Shown in pieces: positions 38,282 to 47,446 of a DNA stretch of 64,000 nucleotides. The DNA lies in contig JAJJOY010000003.1 of assembly GCA_021029595.1 (NCBI GenBank), forward strand, positions 657,691-721,690. The letters run 5' to 3'. The translations under genes and the position numbers were made by a program. Source of the stretch: Hominenteromicrobium mulieris. Its GTDB lineage: Bacteria; Bacillota; Clostridia; Oscillospirales; Acutalibacteraceae. The notes beneath the pieces were generated by a model. That model was not told the DNA's origin. It saw only the letters and a list, made by a program, of their open reading frames with translations, and did not search any database. Within the stretch, counting starts at the first letter, position 1, and each line of letters begins with the position of its first letter.

Positions 38282-39130
38282 ATGCCGGAACAAAGAAGCC
38301 GCCCCAGGGATGGCCGCGTGATCGCGCTGGCCAACCAGAAAGGCGGCACAGGCAAAACCACCACGACGGTGAACCTGGGCATTGGTTTAGCCCGTCTGGG
38401 GAAAAAGGTACTGCTCATTGACGCAGACCCACAGGGCGACCTCACCACCTGCCTAGGCTGGCAAGACCAAGACAGCCTGCCCACCACCCTGGCCACCGTT
38501 ATGGAAAAAGTGATCCGGGATGAGCCATTCACCACGGATGAGGGCATTTTGCACCACAGCGAGGGCGTAGACCTTATGCCCGCCAACATTGAGCTGTCCG
38601 CGCTGGAAATGAGCCTGGTCAACGCCATGAGCCGGGAGTTTACTTTGCGGACCTATGTCAATGAAGCCAAGAAGCACTATGACGTGGTTCTCATTGACTG
38701 TATGCCGTCCCTGGGTATGATTACGATCAACGCCCTGGCTGCGGCGGACAGCGTGATTATCCCGGTGCAGGCCCACTATCTCCCCGCCAAGGGCATGACC
38801 CAGCTTATGAAAACCATCAATAAGGTGAAACGGCAGATCAACCCGGCTCTGAAGGTGGACGGGGTGCTGCTCACTCTGGTGGATGGGCGCACAAACCTTG
38901 CCAGACAGACAGCAGATACACTGCGGCAGAGTTACGGGAGCGTGTTGAAAATTTATCGTTCCGAGATTCCCGTAGCCATCAAAGCCGCAGAAATCAGCGC
39001 CGCAGGCAAGAGTATTTACGCCTACGACAAGGGGAGCAAGGTGGCCCAGGCTTATGCGGATTTTTCAAAGGAGGTGCTGGCGGATGGCGAAAAGCAACGG
39101 GCTAAACTTCAATCTTCCCTCAGTCGATGA
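38282..39130 (+). CDS. parA: ParA-family partition ATPase
   Basis: ATG 38282 is seven bases after AAGGAGG; ATG 38276 is too close to it. The 282-residue protein has the deviant Walker A KGGTGKTTTT (about 20-29), the switch I region LIDADPQGDLTTCLG and Walker B VVLIDCMPSLG. It matches Soj/ParA proteins of ICEs and plasmids. With ParB it should keep the circular, possibly replicating form of element 2 in dividing cells. It overlaps parB by 47 bases. Confidence 0.92.
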   Translation: MPEQRSRPRDGRVIALANQKGGTGKTTTTVNLGIGLARLGKKVLLIDADPQGDLTTCLGWQDQDSLPTTLATVMEKVIRDEPFTTDEGILHHSEGVDLMPANIELSALEMSLVNAMSREFTLRTYVNEAKKHYDVVLIDCMPSLGMITINALAAADSVIIPVQAHYLPAKGMTQLMKTINKVKRQINPALKVDGVLLTLVDGRTNLARQTADTLRQSYGSVLKIYRSEIPVAIKAAEISAAGKSIYAYDKGSKVAQAYADFSKEVLADGEKQRAKLQSSLSR

Positions 39131-40055
39131 CCTGTTTTCCACGGAGGAAGAGCGGGCTGAGGCACGGCTTGAAAAAGTTGTCAATCTTTCGCCCACGGAA
39201 ATCAGCGACTTCCCGAACCACCCGTTTAAGGTGCGGATGGACGCAGCTATGCAGGAAATGACGGAAAGCGTGAAGCAGTACGGCGTATTGGTCCCTGCCC
39301 TGGTGCGCCCCAAACCGGAGGGCGGCTATGAAATGGTGGCCGGACACCGCAGGAAAAAGGCGGCGGATTTAGCGGGGCTTGCGAAAATCCCCTGTATTGT
39401 GCGGCAGCTCACCGATGATGAAGCCACGATTATCATGGTGGACTCCAACTTGCAGCGGGAGCAGATTCTGCCCTCGGAGAAGGCGTTTGCCTACAAAATG
39501 AAGCTGGACGCATTAAAACGACAGGGTCAGCGGACGGATTTAACTTCTTCTCCACTGGATAATAAGTTAAAAGGCGTTACAGCAGCCCAGCAGATCAGCA
39601 GGGATAGCGGAGATAGTCAACCTCAGATTTATAGGTATATCCGCCTTACCCACCTTATCCCGGAAATTCTGGAGCTGGTAGATAACTCAGTCCTTAAAGA
39701 CCAGGAAATGCTCCAGATTGCCATGCGCCCTGCGGTGGAGCTGTCCTACCTGCGAAAAGAAGAACAGGCCGACTTGTTCGCTATCATGGACGAGATGGAC
39801 TGCACCCCGTCCCACGCCCAAGCCATCAAAATGCGACAGATGTCCGAAGCCAAGACTGGAGGGGAACGGCTGGCCAAAGACGCCCTTGTTTCCATTATGA
39901 AGGAGGAAAAGCCCAATCAAAAAGAACAGTTCAAAATCCCAAAAGAAAAAATCAGCCGGTTTTTTGCGCCGGGGACGCCCACGCAGAAGATCGAGGACAC
40001 CATTGTCAAGGCGCTGGAACTTTACCGCAAACGCCAGCGCAGTTTAGAGAGATAG
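39084..40055 (+). CDS. parB: ParB-family partition protein
   Basis: Starts inside the end of parA behind AAAGGAGG. The 323-residue protein carries the ParB N-terminal nuclease-like/CTPase domain (NHPFKVR, AGHRRKKAA, ATIIMVDSNLQRE; about 35-140), a central HTH (about 145-220) and a C-terminal dimerisation part. It should bind a parS-like site that I could not locate. The tight overlap with parA shows a classic partition operon. Confidence 0.9.
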   Translation: MAKSNGLNFNLPSVDDLFSTEEERAEARLEKVVNLSPTEISDFPNHPFKVRMDAAMQEMTESVKQYGVLVPALVRPKPEGGYEMVAGHRRKKAADLAGLAKIPCIVRQLTDDEATIIMVDSNLQREQILPSEKAFAYKMKLDALKRQGQRTDLTSSPLDNKLKGVTAAQQISRDSGDSQPQIYRYIRLTHLIPEILELVDNSVLKDQEMLQIAMRPAVELSYLRKEEQADLFAIMDEMDCTPSHAQAIKMRQMSEAKTGGERLAKDALVSIMKEEKPNQKEQFKIPKEKISRFFAPGTPTQKIEDTIVKALELYRKRQRSLER

Positions 40056-40338
40056 CCCACTCACAAGGGGGAAGTGCGCCCATTTGCAGGGAAACGGCAG
40101 CTTGTGCCGGTTCCCCCTCTCCACACCTCACCCCTTCCAAACAACCTAAACAGCCTAAAAAAAGAAGATATTTGGGGAGCCTGGATGTATATAGAAAGCT
40201 CCGGCCTCTTTTCCACAGGCAGACATCGGGCTGCGAGGAAAACCGGGCGGGCCTCTCTTTTTTAGACAGTAACCAACACAAGCCGCAGCACATCGGAAAC
40301 GGTGTGCTTTTTTGCGGCCATTTCAAGGAGGTAACACG

Positions 40339-43300
40339 ATGAAAGCATTGAGAAAGCCCCTGTCCCTGTTCATGGCCATGCTCATGTGCCTGGGCATATT
40401 CGCAGGGACGGGAACCACAGCGTTTGCCGCAGGGGAAACCATGACGACGTATATGGTGGAGTTCCCCCGTGCCAGCGACCCCAACAAGGCAGGCTGGGGA
40501 CATTCCGCTATGAATTTCTTGGGCGGATGGTCTACCGGCGAAAATAACGGTTTTACCATCCACACGCAGGATTCCTTTAACGGGAAAGTCATCTACTGTA
40601 TCGAACCCGGCGTCAGCGTTCATTCCGGCGACCAGTTTACTGGCCGGGGCGAGGATTTCTGGGATGATTACCCGTCCGATCTGAACCCCACTATCCCACC
40701 GGACACCATCAAGGAATATATCGGGCGGATTATGACCTATGGATGGCAGGGCAACGCCAGCACCTCATGGATGACCGATGACCCGGAGGACGCCAGCAAG
40801 ATGGCCGGGGCAATCGCCACCCAGCTTCTTGTCTGGGAAACCGTCGTAGGCGAGCGCGACAGCCAGTTTAACCATGTGGACGCCAACGCCCAGGGCAAGA
40901 ACAATATCGCGGAATATACCAGCCCGGAGAATCCCCTTTACAGCGAGATCTTCAGCCAGTATTCCGCTATTGAGAGCGCGGTAAAACGCCATACCATGCT
41001 GCCCAGCTTTTTCAGCAGCACCGCAGACGCCGGGGCCTACGAGCTGAAATGGGACGGCCAGCAGTATTCCCTCACTCTCACGGATACCAACGGCGTGCTG
41101 GGAGATTACACCTTTACCAGCAATATTACCGGCCTGAACTTCTCTGTGGACGGAAACCAGCTCACCATCACTTCCAGCCAGGCCATCAAAGGCTCTGTAA
41201 CGGTAAAAGCAGAAAAAATCTCCGCCCAGCGCAGCGGCGTAGTGGTATGGACGGATGGGATTATCGGCGGCGGCAAGCAGGACTTTGCCACCTACGGGGA
41301 AACCGTGTCCGATTATATGGTGGGCTATCTGAACCTGGAAGTAAAAACCGGCAATATGAAGCTGGTCAAGACTTCCGAGGATGGACAGGTAGCCGGGATC
41401 AGCTTCACCATTACCGGCGAAGGATACAGCGCCACCAAGACCACCAATGAGGCGGGCGAGATCGACATCTCCGACCTCAATCCCGGCGTTTATACCGTAA
41501 CCGAGCAGTCGATTGACAAATACGAACCCCAGGAAAGCCAGCGCGTGACCATCGTCAGCGGCCAGACCGCCACCGTGACTTTTAGCAACGTGCTCAAACG
41601 CGGCAGCCTGGAAGTGACGAAAACCAGCGAGGACGGGCTGGTGGAGGGCATGACCTTCCATCTGTACGGCACATCCCTCTCCGGGCAGCCGGTGGATGAG
41701 TATGCGGTGACAGACGGAAACGGTGTGGCGCGCTTTGAAAACGTGCTCATCGGCACGGGCTATGTACTGGAGGAGGTGGATACCCCCATCCGTTATGTGG
41801 TGCCGGATTCCCAGACAGCCACCATCGAGTGGAATGAAGTGACCCACAAGAGCGTGAACAATGTCCTCAAAAAGTTCCGTGTCACTGTCACCAAGAGCGA
41901 TGTGGAAACGGGCGCGCCCCAGGGCGACGGTTCTCTTGCCGGAGCAACCTATGGGTTGTATAAGGGAGATACACTCATCGACAGCTATACCACCGATGAG
42001 AACGGCCAGTTCACCACCGGATATTACGTCTGCGATTCGGACTGGACAATCCGTGAAATCAACCCCAGCGAGGGCTACCTGCTGGATTCCTCTATCCACA
42101 AGGTAGGCGCGGAACCGGAATTGTATGAGATTGAGCTGAACGACACCGCCAACGATGTGACGGAGCAGGTCATCAAGGGCGACATTGCCATAATCAAGCA
42201 TACCGACGACGGGGAAACCCAGATCGAAACCCCGGAATCCGGCGCGGAATTCCAGGTGTTTTTGAAATCAGCCGGCAGCTATGAAAATGCCAAGGAATCT
42301 GAGCGCGATGTCCTCGTCTGCGATGAGAACGGCTTTGCACAGTCGAAGAAGCTGCCCTACGGCACCTATATCGTCCGTCAGACCAAGGGCTGGGAAGGCC
42401 GCGAGCTGATGGACGATTTTGAAGTGTATATCGCTCAGGACGGCCAGACCTACCGTTATCTCATCAACAACGCCAACTTTGAGAGCTTCATCAAGGTGGT
42501 CAAGGTGGACGCGGAAACCGGCGTCACCATCCCCTATGCGGGGGCCGGGTTCCAGATTTACCGTCCCGATGGCAGCAAGGTGGAAATGACCTTCACTTAC
42601 CCGACGCCGACCACCATTGATACGTTCTACACCAATTCCGAGGGCTATCTGGTAACGCCTGAAAAGCTGGAATACGGCGCGGGATATTCCCTGGTTGAAG
42701 TACAGGCCCCCTACGGCTATGTGCTGGACAGCACCCCGGTTTACTTTGATGTGACCGAGGACAATTCCAGCGTGGAAGGCGGCGTGACGGTGATTGAAGT
42801 CACCAAGCCCAACATGGCCCAGAAAGGAATCATCAAAGTCAGCAAGACCGGCGAGGTATTTTCCTCTGTGACAGAAAACGAGGGCGTTTACCAGCCGGTG
42901 TATGAGGTGCAGGGCCTGCCCGGTGCGGTGTTTGAAATCACCGCCCTGGAGGACGTCTACACCCTGGACGGCACCCTGCGCTACTCTGCGGGCGAGGTAG
43001 TGGACACCATCACCACCGGCGAGGACGGGACAGCCCAGAGCCAGCCCCTCTACCTGGGCAAGTTCCAGGTGAAGGAAATCCAGTTCCCTCACGGCATGGT
43101 GGATACCGGCGAGAACGTCACCAACGTGGAGCTGGTGTACGCAGGCCAGGAGGTGGAAGTCACCGAAACCTCTGCCAGCTTCTACAACCAGCGCCAGAAA
43201 GCCCTTGTGACGCTTGACAAGGTGCTGGAGCAGGATGAAACCTTTGGCATTGGCATGAATGGCGAGATCTCCGCCGTGACCTTTGGCCTCTATGCCCAGG

Positions 43301-44568
43301 AGGACATCACCGCAGCAGACGGTTCCGTGATCCCGGCAGACGGGCTTCTGGAGATCGTTTCTGTGAATGAGAACGGCCAGGCCGTTTGCAGCACCGACCT
43401 GCCTTTCGGCAGCTTCTACCTGAAGGAGCTTTCCACTGACAGCCATTACCTGCTGAATGGCGAAACCTTCCCGTTCACCTTTGAGTACGGCGGGCCTTCT
43501 GTTGCCGTGGTAGAGATTTCCGCTAATGATGGCGAGGCTGTCACAAACGAGCTGATCCGCGGCGAAATCAAGGGCCTCAAAACCGATGAGAACGGCACGG
43601 GCCTGGGCGGGGCTGTAATCGGTCTGTTTAAGTCCGATGAAACCGAGTTTACCGCCGAAAACGCCCTTGCCACCACTACCTCAGCGGACGACGGCAGCTT
43701 TTCTTTCACCAATGTGCCTTACGGTGATTGGGTGCTGAAAGAACTGGAAAGCCCGGAAGGGTTCATCCTCTCCGATGAAGTGATTCCCGTTACTGTGGAG
43801 GAAGATGGACAGGTTGTAGAGATTTCCCTTGCCAATGAGCGTGTGTATGGTGATCTGCGGCTCACCAAGGTGGATAAGGATTATCCCGATAACAAATTGA
43901 CGGGCGCTGAATTTGAAGTGTACCGCGATACCAACGGCAACAAAGAGCTGGACGAGGGTGACGAGCTGCTGGGCAAGCTGGAGGAAACCAGCACCGGCAT
44001 TTACGAGATGTCCCACATCCTCTACGGCGGCGTGTTCGTAAGGGAAACCAAAGCGCCGGAGGGCTTCCTGCTGGATGAAAACGCCTATTATGTGGAGATC
44101 ACCGAGAACGGCAAGATTTACGAGGTAGAGAACGAGGCCGGGATTGGTTTCACCAACATGGCCCAGACTGGCTCCCTGCGGATTGAAAAAACGTCCAGCG
44201 ACGGCAAGGTGGAGGGCTTCTCCTTCCGCGTGACCGGGGCCAACGGCTACGACCAGACCTTCAAAACGGATAAAAACGGCGAAATCTTCATCGAGGGCCT
44301 GCGCGTAGGCGATTACACCGTGTCCGAGGTATCGGATGGGGCCAGCGCCAACTATGTGCTGCCTGCGGATAAAAAGGTGACGATTCTGGCGGATAAGACC
44401 ACTGTGGCGCAAATGCACAATGAGCTGCGCGACACCCCGAAAACTGGTGACGACAGCAAGCCGTGGCTGTGGGCGGCCCTGATGGGCGTATCCGCTATGG
44501 GCGCTGCCGCCCTGGGCGTTGCGGCCTATGTGGGCAAGCGCAAAAAGGACAACCATACCGCAAAATAA
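40339..44568 (+). CDS. Thioester/CnaB-domain, sortase-anchored surface adhesin, 1,409 aa
   Basis: AAGGAGG precedes ATG 40339. Signal peptide about 1-31 (ends AFAAG). A TQXA/thioester domain follows with Cys87 (VIYCIEPG) and Gln162 (ATQLLVWE), the pair that forms a covalent thioester able to bind host proteins. Then come about ten CnaB/SpaA-type domains (first GNMKLVKTSEDG near 335, last GSLRIEKTSSDG near 1275), each with a beta-sandwich pattern and usually a late glutamate as for internal isopeptide bonds. The end has the sortase motif TPKTG (1366-1370), a membrane segment and a KRKK tail. No sortase gene is in the window. Likely attachment to host tissue or to mating partners. Confidence 0.9.
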   Translation: MKALRKPLSLFMAMLMCLGIFAGTGTTAFAAGETMTTYMVEFPRASDPNKAGWGHSAMNFLGGWSTGENNGFTIHTQDSFNGKVIYCIEPGVSVHSGDQFTGRGEDFWDDYPSDLNPTIPPDTIKEYIGRIMTYGWQGNASTSWMTDDPEDASKMAGAIATQLLVWETVVGERDSQFNHVDANAQGKNNIAEYTSPENPLYSEIFSQYSAIESAVKRHTMLPSFFSSTADAGAYELKWDGQQYSLTLTDTNGVLGDYTFTSNITGLNFSVDGNQLTITSSQAIKGSVTVKAEKISAQRSGVVVWTDGIIGGGKQDFATYGETVSDYMVGYLNLEVKTGNMKLVKTSEDGQVAGISFTITGEGYSATKTTNEAGEIDISDLNPGVYTVTEQSIDKYEPQESQRVTIVSGQTATVTFSNVLKRGSLEVTKTSEDGLVEGMTFHLYGTSLSGQPVDEYAVTDGNGVARFENVLIGTGYVLEEVDTPIRYVVPDSQTATIEWNEVTHKSVNNVLKKFRVTVTKSDVETGAPQGDGSLAGATYGLYKGDTLIDSYTTDENGQFTTGYYVCDSDWTIREINPSEGYLLDSSIHKVGAEPELYEIELNDTANDVTEQVIKGDIAIIKHTDDGETQIETPESGAEFQVFLKSAGSYENAKESERDVLVCDENGFAQSKKLPYGTYIVRQTKGWEGRELMDDFEVYIAQDGQTYRYLINNANFESFIKVVKVDAETGVTIPYAGAGFQIYRPDGSKVEMTFTYPTPTTIDTFYTNSEGYLVTPEKLEYGAGYSLVEVQAPYGYVLDSTPVYFDVTEDNSSVEGGVTVIEVTKPNMAQKGIIKVSKTGEVFSSVTENEGVYQPVYEVQGLPGAVFEITALEDVYTLDGTLRYSAGEVVDTITTGEDGTAQSQPLYLGKFQVKEIQFPHGMVDTGENVTNVELVYAGQEVEVTETSASFYNQRQKALVTLDKVLEQDETFGIGMNGEISAVTFGLYAQEDITAADGSVIPADGLLEIVSVNENGQAVCSTDLPFGSFYLKELSTDSHYLLNGETFPFTFEYGGPSVAVVEISANDGEAVTNELIRGEIKGLKTDENGTGLGGAVIGLFKSDETEFTAENALATTTSADDGSFSFTNVPYGDWVLKELESPEGFILSDEVIPVTVEEDGQVVEISLANERVYGDLRLTKVDKDYPDNKLTGAEFEVYRDTNGNKELDEGDELLGKLEETSTGIYEMSHILYGGVFVRETKAPEGFLLDENAYYVEITENGKIYEVENEAGIGFTNMAQTGSLRIEKTSSDGKVEGFSFRVTGANGYDQTFKTDKNGEIFIEGLRVGDYTVSEVSDGASANYVLPADKKVTILADKTTVAQMHNELRDTPKTGDDSKPWLWAALMGVSAMGAAALGVAAYVGKRKKDNHTAK

Positions 44569-44603
44569 CGGCGGTTTGAATCTGTGTAAGGAGGAATGAT
44601 TTT

Positions 44604-44693
44604 ATGGAACTGAAAGCGATTATTGCCATTGCGCTGGTGGTATTCATCATCGGCGGCCTGATTTTCCTGAAAGTCAGAAGCCGGAAGAAGTAA
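44604..44693 (+). CDS. 29-residue single-span membrane peptide
   Basis: AAGGAGGAATG is placed well before ATG 44604. The product has one membrane segment (AIIAIALVVFIIGGLIFL) and a basic end (KVRSRKK), which should face the cytoplasm. It is located 35 bases after the adhesin gene and before a strong terminator, so it is probably co-transcribed with the adhesin. Function unknown; the good ribosome site is the main support. Confidence 0.6.
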   Translation: MELKAIIAIALVVFIIGGLIFLKVRSRKK

Positions 44694-44696
44694 CCA

Positions 44697-44728
44697 GCCA
44701 GGGGCGGCCATGCGGGGCCGCCCCTTTT
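44697..44728 (+). terminator. Terminator of the adhesin transcript
   Basis: GGGGCGGCC-ATGCG-GGCCGCCCC is a perfect 9-bp GC stem followed by TTTT. Confidence 0.85.
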
Positions 44729-44757
44729 ACATACCAAAAAAGAAAGGAGCTTTGCAG

Positions 44758-45000
44758 ATGAGAGAACGATTTGAACAACGGCTGTTCCGCATCTTTGCCC
44801 AGGCTGGTTACTCCCCGGTGCAGCTTCTCACCATCACCCCGGAGGAGATGGTGGAGGTCCCCGGCATTACCGTTCCCAACATCCGGGCGGTGCTGTGCGT
44901 CCAGAACAAGGTGCTGGCAGACCGGAATAAAGTCCGCAGCGGCAGGCTGGTGGAGGAATTGCTGAAAGAAGCTGAAGAAAGCAGGTGTTGCCATGAATGA
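44758..45000 (+). CDS. Small ICE protein with helix-hairpin-helix-like segment, 80 aa
   Basis: AAAGGAGC precedes ATG 44758. The sequence LLTITPEEMVEVPGITVPNI is reminiscent of helix-hairpin-helix DNA-binding loops, but the match is loose. The end is charged with two cysteines and a histidine. It opens a run of seven tightly spaced genes leading to the giant helicase. Function unknown. Confidence 0.55.
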   Translation: MRERFEQRLFRIFAQAGYSPVQLLTITPEEMVEVPGITVPNIRAVLCVQNKVLADRNKVRSGRLVEELLKEAEESRCCHE

Positions 45001-45232
45001 ACTGCACCTGCTGGACATACTGGCGGCTCGGCATGGCTGTTTCATCTCCGACTTAAATCTTTCGCCTATCCTGCGGCGGGCGGCCCTTTTGGACCTGTGC
45101 AGGATGGATGAGAACAGCTACCCGCTGTCTCAATGGCAGGACACGGTGCGCTACCTTACCGGGGATGAACGGGATTTTGCCAGTGTAAAGGAAATCAAAG
45201 TATTTATTAAACAGGAATTGGAGGCAGAGTGA
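44993..45232 (+). CDS. Small ICE protein, 79 aa
   Basis: Begins 8 bases before the upstream stop. Acidic, helical, no membrane segment; contains LDILAARHGCFISDLNLSPI and SQWQDTVRYLTGDERDF. Not recognised. Ends in a TGATG overlap with the next gene, so the two are translationally coupled. Confidence 0.55.
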   Translation: MNELHLLDILAARHGCFISDLNLSPILRRAALLDLCRMDENSYPLSQWQDTVRYLTGDERDFASVKEIKVFIKQELEAE

Positions 45233-45855
45233 TGAACGATGATTCCACAGAAAAACGCATGGCCGGTGATTATGAGATTATCCAGGCGGTGCAGATTGGC
45301 GACCGCGAGGTTGTCCTGGGGGAAAATCCGCAGGATGAAACCGGCATGAAGTATATGTGCGCCTTTTGTCGGCAAAACGCCTTATTTGCAGAATACAGCG
45401 AAGTGATGGCCAGTGATGATTTCCCGGAGATTGTGGAGCTGTTCGGCCAGCGGGTTGCCGAGCAAGCGCAGAAAACCCACATAGAACTCAATAAGCCCCG
45501 CATACAGGGCATAGACGACCGCCCCATTACAGCGGAGGGCTGCATCCCCATTTCCTATGAGGATGATCTGCACGGGAAAATCGTGGTGATAAAGCCGGAG
45601 GTGCTGCGCCGGGAATACCGCAGGGCCACTCGCCAGCTCAAGCTCTGTATGGGAGGCTTTGGGGCTTCCCCGCACAGCAGGGGGTCAGCCTGTTACTGCG
45701 TTGACCTTTATACTGGAAAAGAAAGCCGCTATGAGCGCATGGACGTGCTGGGAACGATACAGCCGGAGGACCTTCCCGGCTGGGCCAAGCATGGCCTTAC
45801 TGCGATTCAGCAGGAACAGGCCAAAAAGAAAACCGCAAAGGAGCGTGAGCGATGA
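45232..45855 (+). CDS. ICE protein of unknown function, paralogue A, 207 aa
   Basis: ATG 45232 overlaps the previous stop (TGATG). The N-terminal third (DYEIIQAVQIGDREVVLGEN, then KYMCAFCRQN) can be aligned with that of the next gene (GYIITDSCHVGDSEFVLGVH, then TWKCSN), so the two seem to share a domain built around a GD-x-E-x-VLG core. The middle part has ITAEGCIPISYEDDLHG. The ends of both proteins are lysine/arginine-rich and finish in RER. I recognise no family; a small beta-rich, perhaps metal-binding, domain is suggested by paired cysteines. Confidence 0.6.
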   Translation: MNDDSTEKRMAGDYEIIQAVQIGDREVVLGENPQDETGMKYMCAFCRQNALFAEYSEVMASDDFPEIVELFGQRVAEQAQKTHIELNKPRIQGIDDRPITAEGCIPISYEDDLHGKIVVIKPEVLRREYRRATRQLKLCMGGFGASPHSRGSACYCVDLYTGKESRYERMDVLGTIQPEDLPGWAKHGLTAIQQEQAKKKTAKERER

Positions 45856-46490
45856 TGGATTACAGAGAAAACGCCGGATATATCATTACGGATTCCTGTC
45901 ATGTGGGCGACAGCGAATTTGTCTTGGGTGTTCATTTGACAGCGCCCCAGCAGTTTGTCACCTGGAAATGTAGTAACCGGACGGACTACGATTGGGGCCA
46001 CTATTTCAGCGACCTGTTTTCCGCGCAGAAGGATTTGGTGGCGCGGGCGCAGGAGGAGGTGCAGTGCCTGGAGGAACAGCGGCAAAACACCATTGCGCCG
46101 GAGGCCCCGCCCTATTCCCCATGGGGCAAAGTCCAGGAGTGCGAAACGCTCTGCCCCGGCGTTTATTCCGTTTCTACCCCAGGGCATGGCGGCGTTATGG
46201 TGCGGCGGGAGCTGGCGGAAAAGGTATTCCGAAAAGAAGCGATGGGCTGCGGTTTTATAGCGAGCGGTTATCTTTGCTTTGAGGAAGATAATGACGCGCA
46301 GGTGGCTCTCCGGGAGCTGATGGATAAAAAGATGATCCAGGCTCCGGTGAACGGGCGCTTTGCCCCCGGTGCGTATGAGGCTGTTATCAATAGCAGCGTG
46401 CAAATTCACCACCCCGAATATTGGCAGGCAAGGGAAAAAGCCATATCGGAGCAAAAACGACAAGCGAAAAAGAAAGGACGTGAGCGATAA
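45852..46490 (+). CDS. DUF7007-like ICE protein, paralogue B, 212 aa
   Basis: Starts in an ATGATG run overlapping the upstream stop. The N-terminus shares the GD-x-E-FVLG motif of paralogue A. The centre (SPWGKVQECETLCPGVYSVS, then TPGHGGVMVRRELAE) resembles DUF7007-type domains found in anti-restriction and other accessory loci of mobile elements; this assignment is tentative. The tail is basic. TAATG overlap with the following gene keeps it in the same translational chain. Confidence 0.6.
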   Translation: MMDYRENAGYIITDSCHVGDSEFVLGVHLTAPQQFVTWKCSNRTDYDWGHYFSDLFSAQKDLVARAQEEVQCLEEQRQNTIAPEAPPYSPWGKVQECETLCPGVYSVSTPGHGGVMVRRELAEKVFRKEAMGCGFIASGYLCFEEDNDAQVALRELMDKKMIQAPVNGRFAPGAYEAVINSSVQIHHPEYWQAREKAISEQKRQAKKKGRER

Positions 46491-47446
46491 TGGAACTGAC
46501 AATTACCAGCATGACCCCGGCGGATCGCCTGTATGCGTACAACCAGAGCAGCCAGCTTGAAGGGCAAACCGGCTGTATCGGCCATCTGCGCGGGGATTTT
46601 GGCGCTGGAAAAGAGTTTTACACTTCCTGGTTCGACCATCGGAGGGAATACAAGACGGACGAGTTTAAGGCGGAGCTTGATGAGGTGGTCAACACTCTGC
46701 GGGAGAAGAATGGGCTGCTCTGTACCCGTGACAGCATGACCAGGTTTTGCTATCAGAACCCGGAGGCTGAGTTTGAGGGAAACTACTGCGCCGAGTATGG
46801 TTTTAAGGTGCAGACGCCGCAGCACACCTATATGCTCCGGTGCAATCCCAATTATGGAGACTACAACTTTTACCTCTACGCCTACGTTTCCCGATTCCTG
46901 GAACACCACATGGAAAAGGCCAAACAGGGTATCCGGTTTATCACGCCCGGCTACAAGGAGCTGTTCCGCATTCCCGACGGCGACCACATCCGCATTTTCA
47001 CTGGCGGCGGAGAAACCCGCGACCGCACCTGCCGGGTCATCGACGAAACCCATTTTGAAACCAGCGGCGGGTATTCCAGCGCCCTGTATCATATCTGCGA
47101 ATTTGCGGAGCGATTGGAGCAAACTCACGGGAGCGTGATCCCGCTGCGTTCTTCTCTGCCGGTGCAGTGTTTTAGTGTACTGCCCTCATCCGGGGAGCTG
47201 ATTCTTCTGACCAGGGGCGAAAAAGGCTACAGCCCTTGCTATGATTTTTCAACTCCTGACGCTCAACAGAACCGAGAGTTTGCAGACGACCGCAATGTGA
47301 AGAATGGCGTTACCAAAGCACAGGAGGCCGCCATGCTTGCCGGCTCCATGCTTGGCTGGCAGACTCCCGCCGCCGATCCCAGAAACTATGACGAGCAGGG
47401 GCAGCCTATCAAGCCCAGGCAGAAAGACCGGGGTGAAGCCCGATGA
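46490..47446 (+). CDS. Conserved ICE protein of unknown function, 318 aa
   Basis: ATG 46490 overlaps the upstream stop. The protein is soluble with many aromatic residues; segments include MTPADRLYAYNQSSQLEGQT, CNPNYGDYNFYLYAYVSRFL and FVLP-like GELILLTRGEKGYSP. No catalytic signature that I can name. It is coupled on both sides (TAATG, ATGA). Its place in front of the methylase/helicase suggests early-expressed accessory functions such as countering host restriction; this is inference from position. Confidence 0.6.
   Translation: MELTITSMTPADRLYAYNQSSQLEGQTGCIGHLRGDFGAGKEFYTSWFDHRREYKTDEFKAELDEVVNTLREKNGLLCTRDSMTRFCYQNPEAEFEGNYCAEYGFKVQTPQHTYMLRCNPNYGDYNFYLYAYVSRFLEHHMEKAKQGIRFITPGYKELFRIPDGDHIRIFTGGGETRDRTCRVIDETHFETSGGYSSALYHICEFAERLEQTHGSVIPLRSSLPVQCFSVLPSSGELILLTRGEKGYSPCYDFSTPDAQQNREFADDRNVKNGVTKAQEAAMLAGSMLGWQTPAADPRNYDEQGQPIKPRQKDRGEAR

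Noticed and set aside
40074..40265. 63-codon frame between parB and the adhesin gene
   Set aside because: No ribosome site and no protein-like pattern; the 280-base gap is more likely leader or regulatory sequence.
40765..43446. Minus-strand frames opposite the adhesin (about 478 and 392 codons)
   Set aside because: Shadows of the repeat-rich adhesin gene without start signals or domains.
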